A DNA stretch of 43,196 nt from assembly GCA_002254565.1 (NCBI GenBank), contig NJEG01000007.1, forward strand, positions 1 through 43,196. The letters run 5' to 3'. Position 1 is the first letter of the stretch, and every line of letters starts with the position of its first letter. The notes below the pieces were generated by a model. The model was not told the origin of the DNA and ran no database searches. It saw only the letters and a list, made by a program, of their open reading frames with translations. The translations under genes and the position numbers were made by a program. Of the stretch, positions 8,372 to 17,395 are shown one piece after another. This DNA comes from Candidatus Altarchaeales archaeon ex4484_2 (GTDB lineage: Archaea; Altiarchaeota; Altiarchaeia; IMC4; QMZM01).

Positions 8372-9574
8372 TTACGGGGGTAATAATTTCTGGAAAAAGG
8401 TGAACATTAATAGGGGTCCTAAGAGCAACATGAACATACTAGTCCAGGTGAATATGCTGATGAATAAGGGCTCTCCCGGGATATCTAATGCATCCATAGC
8501 ACTCCCTAGGAGGGGTATATCGCTCTTATGGATGCCTATACCATATGCTTCATACATGCTGGTTGGGACGATTGATATTCCCACAGCGATTACAACAATC
8601 GTGATGCCGTAGAAAACCTGCAGGCTCGCCCATAAAAGAGTCTGTTCCAACATGGTCTTCCCGAATCCCCGGGTGAACTCAAAAGATGAGAGAAAAATAG
8701 TGAACGGCAACAGGAGACCCCACAAAAACACCATAAAGTATCTGATGCTTAACATACCGTGTATTCCTATAAGTATAAGCACCAACAACAACACGAAGGG
8801 TGTGGTCCACACAATCTCAATCTCCACCAGCTCGATTCCATGCAAGGCGTGTCCAAATTCCTCTAGTGTCCCCTTCGGTTTTATAAGTCCACCAAAGAAG
8901 GCTGATAGTAAACCAACGCCACCATAAAAAGCATTGGGAGCGTTCGCCAACACAACCAAGTTCCTTGTGGCACATATCATCGAGGAAAACTCTGATGCTG
9001 CTATCGAAACATAAGCCTTGGGATTTAACTTGTCCCCTATAATCTCGCCGGTGGAGTTCTCCGTCAACGATAAAAGCAACCCCATAAGCTCCGAAGAGAA
9101 TGAAACCAGGACCATGCTTATAACAAGTTTAGACAGCAACGACTTAGCCCTAGCCCGGCCCATGGGAGAACCGGGTATGAATACTATATAAAATCCGGTC
9201 ACTATTATGGCCAGTATATACACGGGATAAAGCAAACCCACGAAATACCTGAGCAAATTAAGAGCCGCCGGGTTCTTGAGGTTGGGATTCAACAGGATGT
9301 ATTTAGCTAGATTATTCTCTATGTCTTCTGAGATATCAGTCATCGAAGACCATACCAAACTCATGTAAGCCACTCTCTGAAACAGATCAACATTTTCACC
9401 TTCAGTAAAAAGTTTGAGAATTGGACCCGTCAGACGGTTGTTCTCTACCTTGCCGATAAATGTGGTGGGGTCTATAGGAGAACTTTTCCCGGAAGAAAAT
9501 ACAGATGGTATGATATTCAGGACCAACACTGAAACAATCAAAACAGCAAGCAGTTTATTACCCCCCAAATCCAT
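8372..9574 (-). CDS. VirB6/TrbL-like polytopic membrane protein (paralogue 1)
   Basis: 400 aa with an N-terminal signal segment (LLAVLIVSVLVLNIIPSVFS), a short outside domain and about seven membrane helices. Family signatures: LYPVYILAIIVTGFYIVF + SPMGRARAK, then IRYFMVFLWGLLLPFTIFLSS + GKTMLEQTLLWASLQVF. It ends in a helix and the tail FFQKLLPP. The ATG follows the stop of the 1557-aa gene directly (TAAATG), and the next gene begins 2 nt after its own stop, so the genes are co-transcribed and probably made in fixed ratio. A channel-like role in a secretion or conjugation machine is inferred. Confidence 0.72.
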   Translation of the reverse strand: MDLGGNKLLAVLIVSVLVLNIIPSVFSSGKSSPIDPTTFIGKVENNRLTGPILKLFTEGENVDLFQRVAYMSLVWSSMTDISEDIENNLAKYILLNPNLKNPAALNLLRYFVGLLYPVYILAIIVTGFYIVFIPGSPMGRARAKSLLSKLVISMVLVSFSSELMGLLLSLTENSTGEIIGDKLNPKAYVSIAASEFSSMICATRNLVVLANAPNAFYGGVGLLSAFFGGLIKPKGTLEEFGHALHGIELVEIEIVWTTPFVLLLVLILIGIHGMLSIRYFMVFLWGLLLPFTIFLSSFEFTRGFGKTMLEQTLLWASLQVFYGITIVVIAVGISIVPTSMYEAYGIGIHKSDIPLLGSAMDALDIPGEPLFISIFTWTSMFMLLLGPLLMFTFFQKLLPP

Positions 9575-12500
9575 TTATCTCCTACCTCTCAGATCCTCCA
9601 ACCAGCTTTCAAGCTCCATCCTGCCCACTCCAAGGAATTTATATGAGAACACGGCCACGACCAGAATCGCCAACAACAAAAGAATCTCCGGGGAAAGCAG
9701 CGGCGTGTAAATCTCCACAACATTAAACCTCACAACCTTATCCAGGGAGCGTCCTGTTGGGTCAACATCACCATGGTGTTTCATCTCCAGAGAGAATGTT
9801 TCATGGGCATTTAATGTAAACTCAGCATATCCATCAGCATCCGTAACCACAAAATATTCACCGTCTTCCTCGCTTAAACCATTAGGACTTAGAGTGGATA
9901 TGTCAATATCCTTGCTCCACACATCAACCCTCTTACCTGACTCACCCCTGTTTTTATCAATATTATACAGCCATAACTTAACAGTCACCTCTGTGCCAGG
10001 AGACAACACCACGCCCTCGGGCTCAACCTTGTAGGTTAACTCAACAGCGTCCCGGATTTTGAACTCATCAGCATCGCTGAGATTAATCACCCTGCTCTCG
10101 TAGAGGGTATCTACAACCAGTTTACCGTCCTCAAACTCATCCCTGGGTATTATGTCATAATCCTCCTCCCCGGAATAGAGGTGCCTGTACGGCTCATAGT
10201 CTGTTCTAAAGTAGAGCGTGTAGTAATGACCCCCAGGAAACACAGCATCTGAAACATTATGCTTGAAGTCGACAACAACTAATTTATTAAACCCTCCCAT
10301 GGATTTCGCAGCCTCCAGACCATACCATGTCATATCCTCAATGTTCTTATTGCCGAAGATGACAAAATCATAAGCCTTGCCCACATTCACGTTATCCACA
10401 ATAAGATTACTCTCCAAAGCCTCTATCTCAATACTCCTCATTTGTGGGGAGACATCATAACAGATTTTATTCCATCCAACATCACAATCCTCTGTATGGT
10501 ATTCATATTCATCCCCCTCATCTATGGTAATCCTTATTTTACCAGGGTGGTTGGAGTCCACCCCAAACTCCAGACACAGCTGGTTATCCGGATCAGATGT
10601 AGCACCCAGCGGTATATACTGTATCACAGAAGACCCTTCAGAGAGGAATAAAGCGTAACCGTTCCTCCCCATCCACTTCACGATTGGACTGCCTTTAGTG
10701 GCCTCCCACGGACCCAGCCCGGTATCGAATCCCATCTCGAAGTCTCCGTTGACTATGACGCTACCCTCATCCTCATGGAATGTTCTGTTGGATGTGCACG
10801 GGTTATCGTATCTCTTATCCGGGGCACAGACACAGTCATCTCTCTCAATTAAACGGTCACCGTAGCAGGCCATATATAATGCATCGAATCTGAATTCATC
10901 AAAACAATAGACCCTGTTGTGCTCGAACTCGCACTCAAGGAGACCTATCTCGTTAAGGTATCTGGTGCACAGGTCGTCTATGGCCTGCTTGTTGTCCTGG
11001 ATTGAACCGTCAGTACAAATCCTTTCCACAACAGGATTATCCGAGTAATGGTTACACAGGAGTTCCTCAATGTCATCCCTGTATCTTAGGGGACTCGTGT
11101 TCATACACAGAGGCCGCATTATGTCTTCCGGGTCGCATTCACATACGGGGGGAGGGTCACAAAAAGTCTGGCACTGCTCCGGGAACTCGTATTTCTCGAA
11201 CTCATAACCGTAGCGGCTGCCTAAACCGTAACCACTATTACCTGCAGAGCTTGATTTCTTTTTTATTGTTGAATGCTGGATGGGGGTTATAATCTTATGA
11301 GCGTCTGCATCAGAGTCTCCTACAAGAAGGGTCATCCCCCTGAACAAATCCGGCTGTATGGTGAAGTTGATGAACCCGTAGGTGACTATAAAATCCCCCT
11401 CCTTGTATCTTGTAGCATCCAAGACCAGATGATGGTATATGGGCGAATCCTTCCAGCCGCTTGCGCAGCCGTTGTATATCCAGGGCACCTTCTCCCAGTT
11501 ATACACATGATATTCACTCTCTATTGTGGTTGTATTCTGCTCATGATACCAGGACAGGATCTCCTCCCTCCACTGGTGGAAACAATAATCACAGTAATGT
11601 GGGGGACAGCTTCGGCAACATGGACCATCACATGAACAAGTGCATATTAGCATGATTTTCTCGCTCACTCCACCGCAGACATCCTCCTTATATCCAGTGT
11701 TGCTGTCTGCTAAAATAAACTTGTATGTGGGAACAATACCGCTAGGACAGGGACAGGTGCATAAACATTCCTCACAGTTGCAGTTTAATCTGTCGCAGGC
11801 TGTATAAAACCGGTCCTCTCTGATACCTGTTAGATAATCCTGTTTAGCTATGAACTTTAGCTTCATGTATGAGCTATTCACCACATTGGACCTGAAAACA
11901 TCAGAGTCTATGGTAAACCCAGACCACCTTCCCAGCTTGGACTTATAGTATCTCACCGCCGTAATATCCGAGCAACCATCCGGGTCCTTACATTCATTAA
12001 TTGCTGTATCAGGATCATCAAAATAGGGCTCTGAAGCTATCCAGTAGGCGCAGGTCACCTGGAAGGGCACATTACCGGTATCAATTATCTTGAGTTCACC
12101 GATTACCCCATCACCCTTAGACATCCAGATGTTTTCGCTTATGTTATAGATCTCCATCCGCTGCGGCTCCCCAAAAGGCAACATGCTACCAGAAGATAAC
12201 CCAACCTTGAACTTTGTGGAAGCTTTACCTCCACCCTCCAGTATATACTTGGTGAGACACAACGGCCCAGGAGCCTCCTCCTTCTGCTCTATGATACTGT
12301 ACCCGTATGCCTGCGAACCTCCCAGACAGCTTACACAACCATCCTTCTCGCACCAAGATAACAGCTTCCACTTACATTTTATGTTATCCGAGCCCCAGAT
12401 ACGCTCATACCATGGAACCTCCACCTTCTCAAAGCCTGCTTGCCCATATCCCGAAGCATTGCACTCCTCCGGGGGGCAATCCCTCATAAACTGGTATTGC

Positions 12501-14248
12501 GTGATAACCTCACAGGGTATATTACCGCTAGGCGTCCCCCAGCAGTCGCCATGTGGGGGGATGAGTGCGGGAGTGCATTCAGTCGCCTCTTCCTCATCAG
12601 ACTTGCATTCATCGTCCACGCCACGGTAAAGCTTGCAGGGGCCTGTCTGCAGGGTACCTGGAGGATCATCCTCTGAGTCGAAACCAGAGCATAGATCAAA
12701 GTGCGGGTTCTCATTCGGACAATGATCATATTGTGTGGCATCATCGTCCATGGGATCAAAGGGATCGCATTCCTCTAATAGTTCACAGGGAGTCCCATGC
12801 CGGCAGCTCCAGTCACAGGCATCCTTCCGGTCCTGCCCGGAACCCACGTACCTGTCTGTATCAACCCCCTCCGCATAACCCCACACGCCGCATTTAATTG
12901 GACCAGTCACCGATATCAGAGGAGAGAGCATGAAAAACCTGACCCAGAGACCATGCCATGCCTTCGTTATATCCTCTAGGGGTTTAGGTCCCATAATGGT
13001 TCCAGGTATCACAGTCCCATCAGGCCCCTTAAACGTAATACTATCCTTATCAGGCATCTCGTTGATGTATGCATGGACATCATTCCAGTTCTTCTGGTCC
13101 CGGATGTATAACTCATCAACTGAAAGCAGGTTAGCATTCTCTGTGAAAGAATACATCATATACGGCAGCTCATAGCAGTAGCTGTCATCCCTTAAGCCTG
13201 TTTTATAGCAATAGAGTCTCTCGGATTCATCCATACCCCCAAGAGACCGGATGTAGTGTTTAGCCCATGCCTCAAAAAATGTGGCATAAACCTCATCTGC
13301 TCCAAGGAATGTGTGTATGTTATAGAAGGTCGCCGGTTCATCAGGCAGAGAATCATCGCCTGATAAATCCGCTAAAGAATCCGCCCCGTCCATGCTGTGG
13401 TAGTGCTCAACAAGCGCCTTATACAATAAATCATTAACCAAAGTCCACGTATGGTTTGAGGCACCCCCATACGCCTCCAATATAAAACAACGTTTCTCAG
13501 CGTCCATAAGCCAGTACTTCACCTGATTCTCTGCGGTGAAATCCTCATAAGGCTGGAATTCACAGACCCCAGACTCCTCATCCCACACGCATTTCTCGGT
13601 TTTAGAGCAAGCGTATTCTGTAGCGTACTCACTGCACCTGTAGGATGGCTTAGAGGCTGCGACCAGATACTTGGAGGGGTTTATTACAAGCTCCATCTCC
13701 TGCGTTTCACTTTCACCCCGCCCCAGATCACCTGTCCGGGTGCATCTGGCGATGGGGGTGGAGGAGTAGCCGAATGCATAGGAATCCTCTCGCTCGTATT
13801 GTCTCAGAATCCTGTCCTGGCTGGATATGAAGGCATAGTCTTTTTCATCAACACTGCTGCCTTCATCCAATATCTCACACTTATCTAAATCCAACAACAG
13901 GGTCTTGAAGCAATAATATCTGTTGCTGGCTTCTGTTTTCACATACACCTCAGGTGTTATGGTAATATTCGCCTCCGGGGTTCCGTCGTTTGTTACATTA
14001 ATGCTCCCGTTGTGATACAGGTATGCGTCCGCTATACCAGCGAATCCCAGATTCTCATAATCCGGTGGTTCAGCATCTGACAGAGGCAGGTAGGGCACCT
14101 GATGACAGCTTGTAGGCCCCCAATCACAGTCCTCAGCCTCAGTATACGGCCCATAGCTTATGCCGCAGAGATCCCCCTCTTGGGCAGTTGCAACGCTGAG
14201 GGAAAACAAGAACAATAAGACTACAGCATACAGGGAAGGAGATTTCAT
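9575..14248 (-). CDS. Giant Cys-rich surface protein with C-terminal membrane anchor
   Basis: 1557 aa; first gene of the minus-strand operon. Signal peptide (YAVVLLFLFSLSVATA), then a very long ectodomain with dozens of Cys, including clusters such as CNCEECLCTCPCPSG and CTCSCDGPCCRSCPP. A later part (after about residue 1150, from VNGDFEMGFD) reads like a carbohydrate-binding jelly-roll, and a segment around 1400-1490 (GTEVTVKLWLYNID...DADGYAEFTL) looks like a bacterial Ig-like/CarboxypepD-type beta domain. A single C-terminal helix (PLLSPEILLLLAILVVAVFSYKFLG) and a short charged tail anchor it. I recognise no catalytic motif. It probably forms the extracellular part of the apparatus encoded downstream, stabilised by disulfides; it could instead be an adhesin. 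TATA-like sequences (GATATATTAC, AATAATATAAC) lie just upstream. Confidence 0.7.
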   Translation of the reverse strand: MKSPSLYAVVLLFLFSLSVATAQEGDLCGISYGPYTEAEDCDWGPTSCHQVPYLPLSDAEPPDYENLGFAGIADAYLYHNGSINVTNDGTPEANITITPEVYVKTEASNRYYCFKTLLLDLDKCEILDEGSSVDEKDYAFISSQDRILRQYEREDSYAFGYSSTPIARCTRTGDLGRGESETQEMELVINPSKYLVAASKPSYRCSEYATEYACSKTEKCVWDEESGVCEFQPYEDFTAENQVKYWLMDAEKRCFILEAYGGASNHTWTLVNDLLYKALVEHYHSMDGADSLADLSGDDSLPDEPATFYNIHTFLGADEVYATFFEAWAKHYIRSLGGMDESERLYCYKTGLRDDSYCYELPYMMYSFTENANLLSVDELYIRDQKNWNDVHAYINEMPDKDSITFKGPDGTVIPGTIMGPKPLEDITKAWHGLWVRFFMLSPLISVTGPIKCGVWGYAEGVDTDRYVGSGQDRKDACDWSCRHGTPCELLEECDPFDPMDDDATQYDHCPNENPHFDLCSGFDSEDDPPGTLQTGPCKLYRGVDDECKSDEEEATECTPALIPPHGDCWGTPSGNIPCEVITQYQFMRDCPPEECNASGYGQAGFEKVEVPWYERIWGSDNIKCKWKLLSWCEKDGCVSCLGGSQAYGYSIIEQKEEAPGPLCLTKYILEGGGKASTKFKVGLSSGSMLPFGEPQRMEIYNISENIWMSKGDGVIGELKIIDTGNVPFQVTCAYWIASEPYFDDPDTAINECKDPDGCSDITAVRYYKSKLGRWSGFTIDSDVFRSNVVNSSYMKLKFIAKQDYLTGIREDRFYTACDRLNCNCEECLCTCPCPSGIVPTYKFILADSNTGYKEDVCGGVSEKIMLICTCSCDGPCCRSCPPHYCDYCFHQWREEILSWYHEQNTTTIESEYHVYNWEKVPWIYNGCASGWKDSPIYHHLVLDATRYKEGDFIVTYGFINFTIQPDLFRGMTLLVGDSDADAHKIITPIQHSTIKKKSSSAGNSGYGLGSRYGYEFEKYEFPEQCQTFCDPPPVCECDPEDIMRPLCMNTSPLRYRDDIEELLCNHYSDNPVVERICTDGSIQDNKQAIDDLCTRYLNEIGLLECEFEHNRVYCFDEFRFDALYMACYGDRLIERDDCVCAPDKRYDNPCTSNRTFHEDEGSVIVNGDFEMGFDTGLGPWEATKGSPIVKWMGRNGYALFLSEGSSVIQYIPLGATSDPDNQLCLEFGVDSNHPGKIRITIDEGDEYEYHTEDCDVGWNKICYDVSPQMRSIEIEALESNLIVDNVNVGKAYDFVIFGNKNIEDMTWYGLEAAKSMGGFNKLVVVDFKHNVSDAVFPGGHYYTLYFRTDYEPYRHLYSGEEDYDIIPRDEFEDGKLVVDTLYESRVINLSDADEFKIRDAVELTYKVEPEGVVLSPGTEVTVKLWLYNIDKNRGESGKRVDVWSKDIDISTLSPNGLSEEDGEYFVVTDADGYAEFTLNAHETFSLEMKHHGDVDPTGRSLDKVVRFNVVEIYTPLLSPEILLLLAILVVAVFSYKFLGVGRMELESWLEDLRGRR

Positions 14249-14798
14249 TTTCGTTTGTTATATTATTACCTAAACAGTAATATATCCCCCATTTTGGTTA
14301 ATTTGGTGTCGGCTCTGTTATGTGTCAGAGTACTTCCCCACCCCCCCTGTTCCAGTTCCCAAGCGGGAGTGGCTCATCCATCACTTAAACATATTGGCTC
14401 TTCTCCCAGTTTAGGGAGGAATCGTGTTATCTATAGGTGATGGATCAAAAATACCAGCTAAAAGTAAGGGAAAACAACTAGATTAGCGGGGTGACTGCTT
14501 ATCTTTTTAGGATGAGCCACATTATTTCTATTCAGATTATCGCCAGCCACAAGATTGGAGTATTTTTCAGCAGGGAGTACTCCAAGTCCTGAAACCCGTA
14601 AGCTCTACGCTTTATGACATTTAAGTTTAAGGGGCTAGGAAATAGTTAGGCACTACACTTCCCTCATCAACCGATGCGGTACACCCTAAATCTTCAACAT
14701 TTCATGGGACAGAACCAAAAAGACATAAAGATATTAATGTTGGGGGATTAATATTTATCGTTGAACTATGGTATTCAACACAGCATAGCATGTAGAGA
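14249..14798. other. Divergent intergenic region with nested inverted repeats
   Basis: 550 bp between two divergent operons, with no ORF I trust. It contains a perfect 11-bp inverted repeat (GTGGCTCATCC at 14369-14379 and GGATGAGCCAC at 14510-14520). A second arm overlaps the first (ATCCATCAC at 14376-14384 with GTGATGGAT at 14437-14445, enclosing a CTCCC/GGGAG hairpin at 14403-14418), so the two pairings exclude each other. An 8-bp hairpin is also present (TTGGAGTA 14555-14562 with TACTCCAA 14578-14585). The region must hold the promoters of both operons. TTAATATTTATC at 14748-14759 is a good TATA candidate for the plus-strand gene. An untranslated structured RNA or leader is possible but unproven. 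Confidence 0.5.
14748..14759 (+). promoter_or_regulatory. TATA-box candidate for the fusion pilin/hydrolase gene
   Basis: TTAATATTTATC lies about 45 bp before the ATG at 14799. That predicts a transcript start near 14780 and a leader of about 20 nt. The match is by eye to the archaeal TATA consensus. Confidence 0.4.
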
Positions 14799-16775
14799 AT
14801 GAAAAGGACTGCCTTACTGTTTATGGTAGGAGTTATAGGGCTTCTGGTGATAGCAAACACCCCATTAACAAGTGCTGATTCAGTACCCTGTTATGAGGGT
14901 CAAACCTGTTATTCGACCAAAGCCGAAGCTGTTGCTGCGGTTCCAGAGCATGTTGAACCAAAAGATTGTTTTGTTTGGGATGATGGGCCTGCAGGTCATC
15001 CCTGGAGACCAATTCCTGGAACCGGATGCGCCCACTGGGTTGCTCACCAACTAAACATTAAACAGGGTACAGCAACATGTTATGCGGGATATCCCCTTAG
15101 AGTCGATGATGTTGTCGAGGGAAGGGAAAAGGTTGATCTAGAAGATTGTAAAATAGGGGATATTTGGACAACAAATCCTCTTTTTTGGTTATGGAATAAA
15201 CATTGTGGAATTGTCCGCCAAGTTGAGACAGATAGGGTATATGTTGAGCATGATAGTTCAGGACAAGGAGGTGTGGTTACGGATTGGTTTAGTTCAGGAA
15301 AATGCTGGACTTTGGAGGAAATAACCCTAAAAGCAGACGCAAGAGTCGGTAAAACAGCAGACGAGAAACAAAAGGAAATCACCGTCAAAGTCGGCGACAC
15401 CATCTACTTCGACGGAGAAACACATTCCACCGGAGCAATAACAAAATATGAATGGGACTTCAACGGAGACGGAACCTACGACTGGAGCTCAACAACAACC
15501 GGAAAAACCACCCAGCAATACACAGAAACAGGAACCTACACAGCCAAACTAAGAATCACCAACGACAAAGGCGAAACAGACACCGACACAGCCATCATCC
15601 ACGTAGTAGAAGAAATCGAACCCTCTTTTCTCTCAGATATCTGCCCCGCCCCGCCGAACGACTACTTGATGAGGATGGTTTGTCTGGTTGTGCCCATCCT
15701 CTGTGTGATAATGAACATCCTGGTACCAATAATGTTTGTCCTGATTGCCTTGGGGGGTCTGATGCAGCTGAGCACCGACGAGGGGATAAAAAACCAGGGC
15801 AAGCAGGTGATACTGAACACCATCCTTGGAGTGATTATTATCTCAGCATTCATAGGTTTATCGGATTTATTGATAGAGGAAATCAACATCATGGAGGTGT
15901 GTTTACTCGGGGAGATTCCGCCACCTCCTTTAACAGCGTCTATTGATGCTAACCCGACCTCCGGACCCCCGCCACTTGTTGTTTCCTTAACTGGGAGCGC
16001 ATCCGGGGGAACCGAGCCCTACACCTACAGCTGGGACTGTGGTGGAGGGACTTTAGAGGTCACAGGCCCAAACACCGCAACATGCACATACACAAGCGAA
16101 GGAACATACACGATAACCCTGACCGTAACAGACGCGGAAGGTGAAACAGCCACAGCCACCCAGACAATAAATGTTGGGGTAGAAGGTGCTTGCGAGGACC
16201 CGTCATGCGACCAGATTTACGGTTACATAGACGGCGCCATCACAGGCTTAGTGGACGACAGTTTGGTGAGGGCTGTGATAAAGACGGAAAGTGATTATCA
16301 TCAGTGTTGCTTTGACCCCTTCATTGGGGTTACATGTGAGGATGGTGAGGTCCTTAACTCATCTGCGGGGGCTTTGGGTCTGATGCAGGTGCGGCTGATA
16401 GCAGCCTCTGATGTGGGGGCGGGTCTTGACGACCTTTTAGATGCACAGAGGAATGTTGAAACAGGGGTGGAATACCTGAACAAGCAGTTAACCGACTTTG
16501 GAACTAGAGAACTGGCTCTAGCCGCCTACAACTGCGGGCCAGGAAATATAAGGGCTCTTCAAGCTGCGTATCCCCCCGGTACGTGGGCTGCCATCGAAGG
16601 GCATCTAGGCGATGAATGTGTTGGTGATGGATCAGTAACACAGTCTTATGTTAATGGCATAATGGGGATTATAGGGACTGATGAGGCAAATTGCAGTAAA
16701 ACAGGAGATGGAGACGTCACAGGAGACTTTGAGATGGAATTTGTATCCTTGAATGAGGGATCGGGTGCCAGCTGA
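14799..16775 (+). CDS. Fusion protein: CHAP-like amidase - PKD - VirB2/TrbC-like pilin - PKD - lytic transglycosylase
   Basis: 658 aa. Signal peptide (1-27). Residues about 50-175 look like a CHAP/NlpC-type amidase, with C77 in GTGCAHWVAHQL, GDIW, and H135 in HCGIVRQVE. A PKD domain follows (about 180-270; YEWDFNGDGTYDW, TYTAKLRITND). Residues about 280-375 contain two membrane helices separated by STDEGIKNQGKQVILNTILG, the layout of VirB2/TrbC pilin subunits. A second PKD lies at about 380-460, then an SLT lytic-transglycosylase domain with VIKTESDY (catalytic Glu about 497), SAGALGLMQV, NVETGVEYLNKQL and LALAAYNCGPGNI. Bifunctional SLT+CHAP proteins (VirB1-like) are known from Gram-positive conjugation; joining them to a pilin-like core is unusual. 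The reading frame stops at TGA 16773, but a Cys-rich frame continues beyond (see next entry). Confidence 0.8.
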   Translation: MKRTALLFMVGVIGLLVIANTPLTSADSVPCYEGQTCYSTKAEAVAAVPEHVEPKDCFVWDDGPAGHPWRPIPGTGCAHWVAHQLNIKQGTATCYAGYPLRVDDVVEGREKVDLEDCKIGDIWTTNPLFWLWNKHCGIVRQVETDRVYVEHDSSGQGGVVTDWFSSGKCWTLEEITLKADARVGKTADEKQKEITVKVGDTIYFDGETHSTGAITKYEWDFNGDGTYDWSSTTTGKTTQQYTETGTYTAKLRITNDKGETDTDTAIIHVVEEIEPSFLSDICPAPPNDYLMRMVCLVVPILCVIMNILVPIMFVLIALGGLMQLSTDEGIKNQGKQVILNTILGVIIISAFIGLSDLLIEEINIMEVCLLGEIPPPPLTASIDANPTSGPPPLVVSLTGSASGGTEPYTYSWDCGGGTLEVTGPNTATCTYTSEGTYTITLTVTDAEGETATATQTINVGVEGACEDPSCDQIYGYIDGAITGLVDDSLVRAVIKTESDYHQCCFDPFIGVTCEDGEVLNSSAGALGLMQVRLIAASDVGAGLDDLLDAQRNVETGVEYLNKQLTDFGTRELALAAYNCGPGNIRALQAAYPPGTWAAIEGHLGDECVGDGSVTQSYVNGIMGIIGTDEANCSKTGDGDVTGDFEMEFVSLNEGSGAS

Positions 16776-17343
16776 CAGTGTGATGTGGGATGTGAGTCAT
16801 GTGAGGTTGGAGACCCATGTGAGGGGGAAACCTGCGATGCCACCAGAAACTACTGCTGCGAGATGATAATGAGTAGTTCATTGAAAGCTGGTCCGTGGTG
16901 AAGGGCTTTGATTTCGGTAAATGCAGCGGATTCACCCCTGGTGGAGATGGATACTGTAGCATCTGGACGGCGGTTGCACTGATGTTGGTGTGGGAGGCTC
17001 ATGCGGTGCCGGAACCTGCACTGCCGACACCGGAACCTACTGCTGTGACTCAGAAGGCACACGCACCTGCCAAGAGAGGAGATATGACTGCAGTTGCTGC
17101 GGGGGATTGGATGCGGGTGAGTCATGTATAAGGAAGCTTAGCGGCACATTAACTAATAATGAGGGGTCAGCGAAGACTGTTTATTTACATTTCTGGGTGG
17201 ATGAGAACTGTGGCGGAACACCGGTTGACAGCAGGTTTGTTGAAGTAATCGATAAATGCCATGAATACATTGATGAACTCGGATATGAGATAACAATAGG
17301 TCCGGGGGAGACTAGAGCAGTCAGCTGCACTGGAGGATACTAA
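16776..17343 (+). pseudogene. Decayed Cys-rich C-terminal extension of the fusion protein
   Basis: After the TGA at 16773 the same frame continues as QCDVGCESCEVGDPCEGETC...NYCCE. The coding sense then moves to another frame near 16877 (FIESWSVVKGFDFGKCSGF) and to a third near 16960 (DGGCTDVGVGGSCGAGTC...TYCCD). It ends in the 117-aa track ORF (16990-17343, ...IGPGETRAVSCTGGY). VGDPCEGETC...NYCCE and VGGSCGAGTC...TYCCD are visibly repeated units, so all pieces belong to one ancestral Cys-rich domain. Restoring it needs one stop change and two single-base insertions. Even past the TAA at 17341 the frame reads PPEFTDLEHCWKVEKD. It is either a decaying 3' end of the fusion gene or a stretch of poor sequence. 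Confidence 0.6.
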
Positions 17344-17395
17344 CCGCCTGAGTTCACCGACCTTGAACACTGTTGGAAGGTGGAAAAAGATTAGA

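Noticed and set aside
14341-14600. Possible tRNA or rRNA fragment in the intergenic region
   Set aside because: The inverted repeats do not fit a cloverleaf, and no T-loop consensus (GGTTCRAATCC) is present.
15452-15946. 164-aa ORF within the fusion gene
   Set aside because: An open alternative frame in the A/C-rich PKD segment, with low-complexity Arg/Asn/His content; the 658-aa frame has real domains.
16773-16775. TGA in a Cys-rich context read as selenocysteine
   Set aside because: No SECIS-like element seen, and the region carries further stops and frameshifts, so decay or sequence error is simpler.
16895-17131. 78-aa ORF overlapping the Cys-rich remnant
   Set aside because: Only its first part (KGFDFGKCSGF) carries the ancestral sense; the rest is the wrong frame.
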